Part shown: positions 1 through 6,838 of the stretch, piece by piece
Position numbering within the stretch: position 1 is the first letter of the stretch
Layout: every line of letters begins with the position of its first letter
Assembly: GCA_008081325.1 (NCBI GenBank)
Contig: VMCO01000164.1
Location: forward strand, 1 to 6,843
Direction: 5' to 3'
Source: Flavobacteriaceae bacterium
GTDB lineage: Bacteria; Bacteroidota; Bacteroidia; Flavobacteriales; Flavobacteriaceae
DNA length: 6,843 nucleotides
Program-made: the position numbers and the translations under genes
Notes under the pieces: model-generated
Told to the model about the DNA's origin: nothing
The model's database searches: none
Seen by the model: only the letters and a program-made list of their open reading frames with translations

Positions 1-486
1 TCCGTCAAGTTGAAAACTACTAACTTCCACCACCCTAACGTCTACATCATTTTCAGTCACACGTGCAAAACTATTCCCAATATTTCCAGATATTGAACAA
101 GAGTACCCAGCATCTGAAATCAGTTTATGGGTTAATGTTGTAGTAGTTGTTTTACCATTACTTCCAGTGATTCCAATTATTTTTGAATTACAATAAATAG
201 ATGCAAACTCAATTTCAGATATTATTTTGACTGACTTTGAGTGAAAGTATTTTACAATATCACTATTATCAGAAATCCCAGGACTTTTTATTACAAGGTC
301 TGGATTAACGCTCATAGCATTTTTATGGGAATACTCTTCAAAGTTGATTGCTGAATTAATCAATTTATTTTTAGCTGTTTTAGATATTTTTCCAGTATCA
401 GAAATAAATACTTCATAGTTATTCCTTTTAGCTAGTAATGCACTACCCAATCCACTTTCCCCTGCTCCAAGTATTACTATAGTCAT
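1..486 (-). CDS. murD: MurD, UDP-MurNAc-L-Ala:D-glutamate ligase, 5' part only
   Basis: MurD is the cytoplasmic ATP-dependent ligase that adds D-glutamate to UDP-MurNAc-L-alanine. The frame is open from ATG at 486 to the left edge, giving the first 162 of a usual 440-450 residues. The cut is caused by the window, not by a mutation. The visible part begins MTIVILGAGESGLGSALLA, the Rossmann-like UDP-binding domain with its glycine-rich turn, and continues with VIKSPGIS (65-72). The P-loop of the Mur ligase ATPase, GITGSNGKTTTT (105-116), is followed by GNIGNSF (134-140) and VEVSSFQLDG (153-162). SSFQLD is the MurD hallmark and separates it from MurC, MurE and MurF. The start lies 3 bases after the mraY stop, with no Shine-Dalgarno site, as for its neighbours. 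The C-terminal D-glutamate-handling domain is outside the window. Confidence 0.95.
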   Translation of the reverse strand, partial: MTIVILGAGESGLGSALLAKRNNYEVFISDTGKISKTAKNKLINSAINFEEYSHKNAMSVNPDLVIKSPGISDNSDIVKYFHSKSVKIISEIEFASIYCNSKIIGITGSNGKTTTTTLTHKLISDAGYSCSISGNIGNSFARVTENDVDVRVVEVSSFQLDG

Positions 487-489
487 CAA

Positions 490-1701
490 TTATCTAATTT
501 TTAGTGTTATGATTGAAAGAATTGCTAGAAAAATTCCCACAATCCAGAATCTAGTTACGATCTTACTTTCATGATATCCCTTCTTTTGAAAATGATGATG
601 TAATGGTGACATTAAAAAAATCCTTTTTCCTATCCCAAACTTTTTTCGTGTATACTTGAAGTATAAAACTTGCATTATAACGGAAAGGTTTTCGATCAGA
701 AAAATTCCACATATCAAAGGAATAAGCCACTCTTTTCTTACAGCAATAGAAATTACCGCAATGATACCACCAATTGTCAAACTTCCGGTATCACCCATGA
801 ACACCTGAGCTGGATAGGTATTATACCAAAGGAAACCAACAAGAGCGCCAACAAAAGCGCCAATAAATATTGTGATTTCTCCAACCCTTGGTATATACAT
901 TATATTTAAGTAATCAGAAAAAATGATATTTCCTGAAACCCATGTAAAAACTCCAAGAGTTAAAACAATTATTGCAGATGAACCAGCTGCAAGCCCATCC
1001 AACCCATCTGTTAGATTGGCTCCGTTTGAGACAGCTGCAATAATTAATACAACAAAAAATATAAACACAATCCATGTGTATGATTCTAAACTAGGATCTA
1101 TCCATGTGATTAAATCTGAGTAATTAAAAACATTATCCTTTACAAATGGAATAGTTGTTTCGGTCGACTTATACTCTGTAAGATTATCAACTGACTGAAG
1201 TTCAATTCCAAACGGACTCTGATCTTTTACAGTTACATCAGGATGAAAAAATAAAGTAGCACCAACAAATAAACCTAAGAGTACTTGACCAATAATTTTA
1301 TATTTACCTCTTAAACCATCTTTGTCGTTTTTAAATAGCTTTATATAGTCATCTACAAAACCAATAACTCCCATCCATAGTAAAGTCACAATTAATAAGA
1401 TGATGTATATATTGTTAAGGTTTGCAAAAAGAAATACAGGGATTATTGTTGCTATAATGATGATTAAGCCTCCCATTGTTGGTGTGCCCTTTTTTTCTAT
1501 TTGACCTTCCAATCCAAGATCACGTATTGACTCACCAATTTGTTTTTTTCTTAAAAAATCAATTATTCTTTTACCAAAAATTGTAGAAATCAACAGGGAT
1601 GTTATTATTGCTGCTGCAGCTCTAAAAGAGATATAGGTAAATAAAGATGCTCCAGGAATTTGGTATTTACTTTCTAAAAATTCGAAAAAATAATAAAGCA
1701 T
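490..1701 (-). CDS. mraY: MraY, phospho-MurNAc-pentapeptide translocase
   Basis: MraY transfers phospho-MurNAc-pentapeptide from UDP to undecaprenyl phosphate on the cytoplasmic face of the inner membrane, making lipid I. The 403-residue protein has about ten membrane segments and all family signatures: KKGTPTMGG (70-78), the catalytic pair in DDY (117-119), NLTDGLDGLA (229-238), NTYPAQVFMGDTGSL (294-308) with the Mg-binding Asp304, and SPLHHHFQ (365-372) with the His triad that binds uridine. It is about 40 residues longer than E. coli MraY. The extra length falls mainly at about 153-207, a hydrophilic loop between the fourth and fifth membrane segments that should face the periplasm, as I recall for Bacteroidota MraY. 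The ATG follows the murE stop by 3 bases, and the TAA stop is 3 bases before murD. The upstream sequence is A-rich with no Shine-Dalgarno site. Confidence 0.97.
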   Translation of the reverse strand: MLYYFFEFLESKYQIPGASLFTYISFRAAAAIITSLLISTIFGKRIIDFLRKKQIGESIRDLGLEGQIEKKGTPTMGGLIIIIATIIPVFLFANLNNIYIILLIVTLLWMGVIGFVDDYIKLFKNDKDGLRGKYKIIGQVLLGLFVGATLFFHPDVTVKDQSPFGIELQSVDNLTEYKSTETTIPFVKDNVFNYSDLITWIDPSLESYTWIVFIFFVVLIIAAVSNGANLTDGLDGLAAGSSAIIVLTLGVFTWVSGNIIFSDYLNIMYIPRVGEITIFIGAFVGALVGFLWYNTYPAQVFMGDTGSLTIGGIIAVISIAVRKEWLIPLICGIFLIENLSVIMQVLYFKYTRKKFGIGKRIFLMSPLHHHFQKKGYHESKIVTRFWIVGIFLAILSIITLKIR

Positions 1702-1704
1702 ATT

Positions 1705-3162
1705 CTAGTTTTTTTGGTTTAATAATTCTTTTAAAATCTTAAAATCATCAAAATCACTTTTAATCCCTTTGACCTCCTGGTAGGACTCATGTCCTTTACC
1801 TGCTACCAGAATAATATCATTTGACTGAGCAAATTGACAAGCTGCTTTAATAGCTTCTTTTCTATTTGAAATCGAGATAGTTTTGTTTGAATTTGAAGAC
1901 TTTACTCCACTTATCATTTCTTTAATTATGGTATCTGGATCTTCAAATCTTGGGTTGTCACTCGTAAAAATCACCTTTGAACTTAAATCACTCGCTATGT
2001 CACCCATAATTGGTCTTTTAGATTTATCTCTATTCCCTCCACATCCTACAACTGTTATAAGATTGTTTGATGATGTCTTAATTTCATTAATTGAATTCAA
2101 TATATTTTCTAATGCATCTGGCGTATGAGCATAATCAACAATAGCTGTAATCTTATTTTTTTTATAGAATTGAAATCTTCCAGCTACTGCGTCTAAAGAA
2201 CTTAAAGCCTTAAGAAGTTCATCTCTAGGTATACCTAAGATTGAAGCAACTGAATAAACAGAAAGAATATTATATGCATTAAATTTTCCTACTAATTTTG
2301 ACCAAATCTCAGAGTTATTGATTTTTAAAAGCATTCCATCAAAAGATGATTCTAAAATTTTTACTTTAAAGTCTGAAACGGAATTTAATGAGTAAGTGAA
2401 TCTATCAGCCAACGTATTTTGAAGCATTATCAAACCATTCTTATCATCATTATTTGTTATGGCAAATGAGTTAGAGCTTAATGAATCAAAAAATTGTTTT
2501 TTCGTGTCTCTATAGTTTTCAAAACTTTCATGATAATCGAGATGATCGTGGGTTAAATTTGTAAAAATACCTCCTTTAAAAATCAAGCCTTCTGTTCTAA
2601 ATTGATCAATTCCATGTGAACTAACTTCCATAAAACAATATCTTACATCAGCATTAACCATTTCACTCAAGTATCTATTTATAGTTAGTGAATCTGGAGT
2701 AGTTTGACTTGCTTTTAAATTTATATTGTCATATAAAATATTGACAGTTGAAATTAGTCCTGATTTTAAACCTAAAGAACTATACAAATTAAACAAGAGG
2801 GTAGCAATGGTTGTTTTTCCATTAGTCCCGGTAACTCCAATTAAGTTTAATTTTGAAGATGGATTGTCAAAATAATTTGACGATAAAATTGCAAGGGCTT
2901 TTCTAGAGGATTTAACATTTACATAAACAATACCTTCAATTTTTTGTTCAGACGTTTTTTCAGAGATAATACATTTTGCACCATTTTGGATTGCTTGTAC
3001 AATAAAATCATGACCATCAACATTTACGCCAGGAATAGCCACATACACATCCCCTTCATTAACTAATCTTGAATCGAATTCAATCTTACTTACAATCAAA
3101 GATGTATCTCCGGTAACTGAATTAATTTCTACTTTATATAATATTTCTCTTAATAGCTTCAA
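1705..3162 (-). CDS. murE: MurE, UDP-MurNAc-L-Ala-D-Glu:meso-diaminopimelate ligase (TTG start)
   Basis: MurE is a cytoplasmic ATP-dependent ligase adding the third amino acid to the UDP-MurNAc dipeptide. The 485-residue product has the normal three-domain order. The N-terminal UDP-binding domain includes EFDSR (28-32). The central ATPase has the P-loop GVTGTNGKTT (109-118), TTPDS (154-158), EVSSHG (179-184), THDHLDYH (204-211) and K221, the likely carbamylated lysine. The C-terminal domain has VDYAHTPDAL (342-351), GGNRDKSKRP (375-384), DNPRFEDP (402-409) and GKGHESYQ (455-462). The DNPR motif is the known marker for meso-diaminopimelate, whereas lysine-type enzymes differ at the arginine. 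The start is TTG, whose last two bases plus the next A form the ftsI stop TGA. The next methionine is residue 168, inside the ATPase domain, so no ATG start is plausible. The stop lies 3 bases before the mraY start. murF does not follow, unlike in E. coli. Confidence 0.96.
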   Translation of the reverse strand: MKLLREILYKVEINSVTGDTSLIVSKIEFDSRLVNEGDVYVAIPGVNVDGHDFIVQAIQNGAKCIISEKTSEQKIEGIVYVNVKSSRKALAILSSNYFDNPSSKLNLIGVTGTNGKTTIATLLFNLYSSLGLKSGLISTVNILYDNINLKASQTTPDSLTINRYLSEMVNADVRYCFMEVSSHGIDQFRTEGLIFKGGIFTNLTHDHLDYHESFENYRDTKKQFFDSLSSNSFAITNNDDKNGLIMLQNTLADRFTYSLNSVSDFKVKILESSFDGMLLKINNSEIWSKLVGKFNAYNILSVYSVASILGIPRDELLKALSSLDAVAGRFQFYKKNKITAIVDYAHTPDALENILNSINEIKTSSNNLITVVGCGGNRDKSKRPIMGDIASDLSSKVIFTSDNPRFEDPDTIIKEMISGVKSSNSNKTISISNRKEAIKAACQFAQSNDIILVAGKGHESYQEVKGIKSDFDDFKILKELLNQKN

Positions 3163-5153
3163 ATCAAATTTATTTTTACAGTTTGACCTTTCTTTAGCTT
3201 TGTTCCAGGCTTTGTTAATTGTTTTACTCTGTTACCATTACCTTCAATTATTACTTGACATCCAGCATTTTCGATTAAAGGAATAATATCCATTAATTCA
3301 TAACCAGAAATATCTGGCATAATCATATTTTCAAGATTTGAAATAAATTCTTGATTAATTTTTTCTTCTTTAATCTCAAATTTTATCTCATCGTAGGTTT
3401 CTACATCAGGAATATTGGAATATATCTTTTGTGCAATTTCTTTGAACACAGGAGCTGCAACAACATTCCCGTAATATCCTTTTTTCTTATCTGGTTTATG
3501 AATTACAACTATGCATGAATATTTTGGATTATCTGCTGGGAAGTAACCAGCAAATGATGATATGTATAGTCCTGAAGACTTCCAATATTCAGTCTGACAT
3601 GTACCTGTTTTTCCAGCCATTGAAAAATTCTCCGAGTAAATATTATGAGCCGTGCCATGTTTTTTTTCTACAACATTTTTCATCATGTTTTTAACTTTAT
3701 CAATGGTCTCTTGACTGCATATCGAATTTGAAATTATCTCGGTGTCAAACTTTTCAATTACCTGATCAAAGTGCTTTACCTCTTTTATAAATCTTGGTTT
3801 AACCATTACCCCATCATTAGCAATAGCATTGTAAAATGTTAAAGTTTGTAACGGAGTCAATGAGATTCCGTATCCAAATGCCATCCATGGCAAGTCCAAA
3901 CCATCCCAATTTATTTTGTCACTTGGATGTGTAAATATTGGTTCTCCTTCGCCTAGTATTGGTAGATCTAAAGGTTTATTAATTTGCATATCAAATAACC
4001 CTTCTACAAACTTTTCAGGCTCATCTTGATAGTTATCATTTATAATTTGAACTAGAGCAGTATTTGATGAGACTTCAAATGCTCTAGCAGCAGATATTTT
4101 TCCATAACCTCCTTTTTTTGAATCTCTTACCTTTCTTCCGTAAAAACTTAAAATTCCATTTTTTGTATCAACTATGTCTGAGGTATCGATTACTTTATCT
4201 TCAAGCGCTCGAACCATGGCCATAAGCTTAAATGTAGATCCTGGCTCATGAGATTCACCAACTGCGTAGTTTAATTTCTCGTAATATTTTCCCTCAGAAG
4301 TTCTACCAAGATTTGAAATTGCCTTGATTTCACCTGTTTTGGTTTCCATTACTACAACACTTCCATGTTCAGCTTCATAATATTCTAGTTGACGCAAAAG
4401 TGCATGGTGAGCTAAATCTTGAATTTCAATATTCAACGTGGTATGTAAATCATAACCATCTCTTGGTTCTTTTTCGTTGTAATCTAAAACTGGTTTCCAT
4501 TGACCAAGACCTATTTTTTGAGAAAATCTGATTCCGTTTTCTCCTTTGAGATATTTTGGACCAAAGGCACCGTCTAGACCTGGCCTCATGGCATTCCCAA
4601 AATCATCATATCTCTCATAACCAACTGTTCTTTGGGCAATTCCTCCTATTGGATAATCTCTCTTAGTATATTGCTCAGTAATGAAACCTCCACGAAAACC
4701 ACCCAAATTAAACATTGGAAAATTTTTAAATTTCTTAAAATCTAGGTAACCTAAATTTCTTGCAATCAGTAAATATCTATTTTTATCTTTTCTAGCCTGT
4801 CTTAATTTGTTTGAATATTTCTCGGGGGATTCCTTAAAGTAGATTGCAAGTTCTGAAGCTAAAAGATCAACATATTTATTAAAATTTGAATCACTAGGTG
4901 CTAAAGCATCAAATCTTATGTCATACTTAGGAACTGAACTTGCAAGAAGTTTACCTGAGTCTGAATATATATTCCCTCTGTTAGCGGGTATTTCAATATT
5001 TTTAAATTCCCTTTTTTCAGAGATACTGATATAATAATCACCTTTGAAGAATTGTAAGTCAATAATTTTAAAAACAATAGAGAAAATAATAACGAGCAGA
5101 AGCAAGCTGACAACATAAAGTCTATTCGTTATTTTTTTCTTAGTTATTGACAT
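3159..5153 (-). CDS. ftsI: FtsI/PBP3-type septal peptidoglycan transpeptidase with PASTA domain
   Basis: This is a class B penicillin-binding protein that crosslinks septal peptidoglycan in the periplasm as partner of the glycosyltransferase FtsW. The 664 residues comprise a short cytoplasmic tail, one membrane anchor at about 12-33, a dimerisation/pedestal domain beginning with IPANRGNIYSDSGKLLASS (55-73) and including GLDGAFG (192-198), and the transpeptidase domain at about 265-580. The three active-site motifs are intact: S306-T-F-K309 with the acylated serine, S362-S-N364, and K515-T-G517. A C-terminal PASTA domain (about 611-664, starting MPDISGYELMD and ending KKGQTVKINLI) may bind peptidoglycan or stabilise the fold. 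The domain is typical of Bacteroidota and some Gram-positive homologues and is absent from E. coli FtsI. The ATG start overlaps the ftsL-like gene by 14 bases, and the TGA stop overlaps the murE start by 4. The location next to ftsL and murE argues for FtsI rather than an elongation PBP2. Confidence 0.96.
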   Translation of the reverse strand: MSITKKKITNRLYVVSLLLLVIIFSIVFKIIDLQFFKGDYYISISEKREFKNIEIPANRGNIYSDSGKLLASSVPKYDIRFDALAPSDSNFNKYVDLLASELAIYFKESPEKYSNKLRQARKDKNRYLLIARNLGYLDFKKFKNFPMFNLGGFRGGFITEQYTKRDYPIGGIAQRTVGYERYDDFGNAMRPGLDGAFGPKYLKGENGIRFSQKIGLGQWKPVLDYNEKEPRDGYDLHTTLNIEIQDLAHHALLRQLEYYEAEHGSVVVMETKTGEIKAISNLGRTSEGKYYEKLNYAVGESHEPGSTFKLMAMVRALEDKVIDTSDIVDTKNGILSFYGRKVRDSKKGGYGKISAARAFEVSSNTALVQIINDNYQDEPEKFVEGLFDMQINKPLDLPILGEGEPIFTHPSDKINWDGLDLPWMAFGYGISLTPLQTLTFYNAIANDGVMVKPRFIKEVKHFDQVIEKFDTEIISNSICSQETIDKVKNMMKNVVEKKHGTAHNIYSENFSMAGKTGTCQTEYWKSSGLYISSFAGYFPADNPKYSCIVVIHKPDKKKGYYGNVVAAPVFKEIAQKIYSNIPDVETYDEIKFEIKEEKINQEFISNLENMIMPDISGYELMDIIPLIENAGCQVIIEGNGNRVKQLTKPGTKLKKGQTVKINLI

Positions 5154-5457
5154 TGATAATAATTTTAATAGGCGGTGTTTTTGAAGACTTTATTCCTTGC
5201 TCAGATAATCTATTTTTAACTGAAGATTCCATTTTATAAGTCATTAAGCTTGTTCTCGTATCAACAAATTCAGATCTCAGTGATTTAATCTCTTCGTTTA
5301 AAGCTGCTATTTTATATACCTTCTTGTCAACTGAATGTGATGATGAAATCATTACTATAGAGAGAATTAGAAAAAGAAAGATGTATATCCAATTTGAAGT
5401 TGATTTTTCATCAACTAAAAATGAACCTCTCATGATATCAAATATTTTTCTTTTCAT
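5140..5457 (-). CDS. ftsL: FtsL-like division protein, single-pass membrane coiled coil
   Basis: This 105-residue protein has a basic cytoplasmic N-terminus, one membrane segment at about residues 22-40 (WIYIFLFLILSIVMI), and a charged helical region at about 43-82 with spaced hydrophobic residues suited to a coiled coil. A short tail follows with Pro95-Pro96 and ends in a hydrophobic strand-like stretch. This is the architecture of FtsL, the small bitopic subunit that joins FtsB and FtsQ and activates the FtsWI synthase at the septum. Primary sequence is poorly conserved in FtsL, so the call rests on size, topology and position between rsmH and ftsI, where ftsL normally lies. The stretch LRSEFVDTRTSLM (60-72) resembles what I recall of Bacteroidota FtsL-like proteins. 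Its ATG shares one base with the rsmH stop codon (TAATG), and its end overlaps ftsI by 14 bases. No Shine-Dalgarno sequence is present. Confidence 0.85.
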   Translation of the reverse strand: MKRKIFDIMRGSFLVDEKSTSNWIYIFLFLILSIVMISSSHSVDKKVYKIAALNEEIKSLRSEFVDTRTSLMTYKMESSVKNRLSEQGIKSSKTPPIKIIINVNN

Positions 5458-6362
5458 TAATTTATCTTTTCTGCAATTCTCAACTTTGCACTTCTTGCTC
5501 TAATATTTTCTTTGATTTCTGTATTTGTTGGTTGAATCATTTTTCCAACTTTTTTAAATGGAACTAAAAAGTTTCCATAAAAATCTTTTTCTTTTTGATT
5601 TGAAAAACTTCCATTATTGATAAATCTTTTCACAAGTCTGTCTTCCAATGAGTGATAAGAAATAACACAAAGTCTACCACCCGGGACTAATAATTGGCTT
5701 GACTGTTCTAAAAATGATTTTAGCACATCTAGCTCTTTATTAACCTCAATTCTTATTGCTTGATAGATTTTAGAAAGATTTTTATTTAGATATCTTTCTG
5801 GAAAAAGTGGATTTAACACTCTATTTAAATCAAAAGTTGTTTTTATTTTATTATTTGATCTTGCCTTAAGAATTTGATTCGATATTTTTTTCGAATTATT
5901 CAATTCACCATATTCAAATAATATTCTACCTAATTCTTCTTCTGAGTATTCATTAACAACCTTCATTGCATCGTTGTTATTTTTTTTATTCATTCTCATA
6001 TCTAGAGTCGCCTCATATCTATATGAAAATCCTCTTGTAGGAGTATTTATTTGAAAAGAAGAAACTCCAAGGTCAGCAAGAATTCCATTAACTTTTGAAA
6101 AACCTAAATTTTTTAAAAACCTTTTCATATGTTTAAAATTTTCATTGACGAAATAAAAATTGGTTTCATCAAAAGAATTATTGATCGAATCAGGGTCTTG
6201 ATCAAAGGAAATTAAATTTCCCTCTTTAGAGAGATTCTTCAATATTTCATAACTATGACCACCTCCGCCAAATGTCACATCGACATAAACACCCTTTGAA
6301 TCTATCTTTAAGCCATTAATTGATTCCTCTAGCAGTACAGGTAAGTGATAGCTACTCTTCAT
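5457..6362 (-). CDS. rsmH: RsmH (MraW), 16S rRNA m4C1402 methyltransferase
   Basis: RsmH transfers a methyl group from S-adenosylmethionine to N4 of C1402 in the decoding centre of 16S rRNA. The 301-residue product is of normal length. It shows HLPVL at residues 6-10, the SAM-binding stretch VDVTFGGGGHS at 27-37, FDQDPD at 53-58, LADLGVSSFQ at 95-104, RGFSY at 110-114, LDMRMN at 120-125, QAIRIEVNKEL at 201-211, SYHSLEDRLVK at 235-245 and the closing RARSAKLRI at 288-296. An in-frame TTG 90 bases upstream would add 30 residues, but these lie inside the mraZ frame and precede the family's normal N-terminus (short lead, then YHxPVL), so ATG at 6362 is preferred. This start sits within the last 11 bases of mraZ, implying coupled translation. 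A GGGGGGTG run touches the start codon but is too close to act as a normal Shine-Dalgarno site. Confidence 0.97.
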   Translation of the reverse strand: MKSSYHLPVLLEESINGLKIDSKGVYVDVTFGGGGHSYEILKNLSKEGNLISFDQDPDSINNSFDETNFYFVNENFKHMKRFLKNLGFSKVNGILADLGVSSFQINTPTRGFSYRYEATLDMRMNKKNNNDAMKVVNEYSEEELGRILFEYGELNNSKKISNQILKARSNNKIKTTFDLNRVLNPLFPERYLNKNLSKIYQAIRIEVNKELDVLKSFLEQSSQLLVPGGRLCVISYHSLEDRLVKRFINNGSFSNQKEKDFYGNFLVPFKKVGKMIQPTNTEIKENIRARSAKLRIAEKIN

Positions 6363-6807
6363 CACCCCCCATAACTTCCTCTGCCAGCTTAGCAAAATCA
6401 TTTCTTGAATCAGCAATTGCTTTTTCATAGCTAGACCTATCCCATATTTCAATAATATTCACGGATGTCGAAAGAGTAACCTCTTTCTTAATATTTGAAA
6501 ATTCAATTAAGTCTTTTGGAATCAATAATCTGCCGCTACTATCAAGCTCAACAAATTTTACCCCTGCCGTGAATCTCCTGATAAAATCATTGTTTTTCTT
6601 CTTAAATCTGTTCAGTGAATTTACTTTAGCAATAAGGTGTTCCCACTGATCTAATGGATATAATTCCAAACAATTCTGAAACACAGCTCTTTTCAATACA
6701 AAACCCTTTGTAACCACCGGGGCTAACTGTGTTTTAAAGGCAGAAGGAATCAAAAGTCTGCCCGTCACAGCAATTTGACATTCGTATGGTCCAATTAAAT
6801 AGTTCAA
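6352..6807 (-). CDS. mraZ: MraZ, transcriptional regulator of the dcw cluster (TTG start)
   Basis: MraZ is a nucleoid-associated DNA-binding protein of the SpoVT/AbrB fold that in studied bacteria forms rings, binds upstream of its own operon and adjusts dcw expression. The 151-residue product has the two expected half-domains. The first carries GRLLIP at residues 16-21 and CLELYPLDQWE at 46-56. The second carries LDSSGRLLIP at 88-97 followed by NIIEIWD. FIRRFTAG (75-82) is also typical. The start is TTG: an in-frame TAA lies 12 bases upstream (6820-6822) and the next methionine is residue 146, so no ATG start is possible. The resulting N-terminus NYLIGPYEC fits the family. The first motif reads AVTGR where the family usually has D-x-K-G-R, so DNA contact may differ. 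The last 11 bases overlap rsmH. No TGGG-type MraZ operator repeats are visible in the 36 upstream bases available. Confidence 0.95.
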   Translation of the reverse strand: MNYLIGPYECQIAVTGRLLIPSAFKTQLAPVVTKGFVLKRAVFQNCLELYPLDQWEHLIAKVNSLNRFKKKNNDFIRRFTAGVKFVELDSSGRLLIPKDLIEFSNIKKEVTLSTSVNIIEIWDRSSYEKAIADSRNDFAKLAEEVMGGDEE

Positions 6808-6830
6808 AGTATTTCTCAGTTATGTAATCT

Positions 6831-6838
6831 CAAATTTA
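6831..6838 (-). promoter_or_regulatory. candidate Bacteroidota -7 promoter element of the dcw operon
   Basis: On the minus strand these bases read TAAATTTG, an exact match to the TAnnTTTG -7 element recognised by the primary sigma factor of Bacteroidota. The element ends 23 bases before the proposed TTG start of mraZ, which would leave a short leader of about 15 to 20 bases. The partner -33 element would lie beyond the right edge of the window and cannot be checked. In so AT-rich a sequence an eight-base pattern with six fixed positions can occur by chance. The position in front of the first gene of the block is the main support. Confidence 0.4.

Noticed and set aside
66..73. Internal TAnnTTTG match on the minus strand within murD
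   Set aside because: It lies inside coding sequence with no gene start nearby, and such matches are expected by chance in this base composition.
836..871. Short 12-base tandem repeat (two near-identical units and a partial third)
   Set aside because: It falls in mraY and encodes the repeated Gly-Ala-x-Val pattern of a membrane helix (GAFVGALVGF, residues 281-290). It is explained by the protein and is too short to be a separate element.
670..1123. Two plus-strand open frames opposite mraY
   Set aside because: They lie wholly antisense to strongly conserved mraY motifs, resemble no known protein, and their runs of Asn/Lys/Ser mirror the mraY codons.
1883..2128. Plus-strand open frame opposite the C-terminal part of murE
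   Set aside because: It is antisense to conserved MurE motifs (DNPR, GGNRDKSKRP) and has no recognisable protein features of its own.
4916..5116. Minus-strand open frame in another frame inside ftsI
   Set aside because: It overlaps the membrane anchor and N-terminal domain of ftsI. Its hydrophobic composition is a frame-shifted reading of that AT-rich segment.
6363..6452. Upstream TTG giving RsmH a 30-residue N-terminal extension
   Set aside because: The extension is the other reading of mraZ coding sequence, and RsmH proteins normally begin a few residues before the YHxPVL motif, which ATG at 6362 provides.
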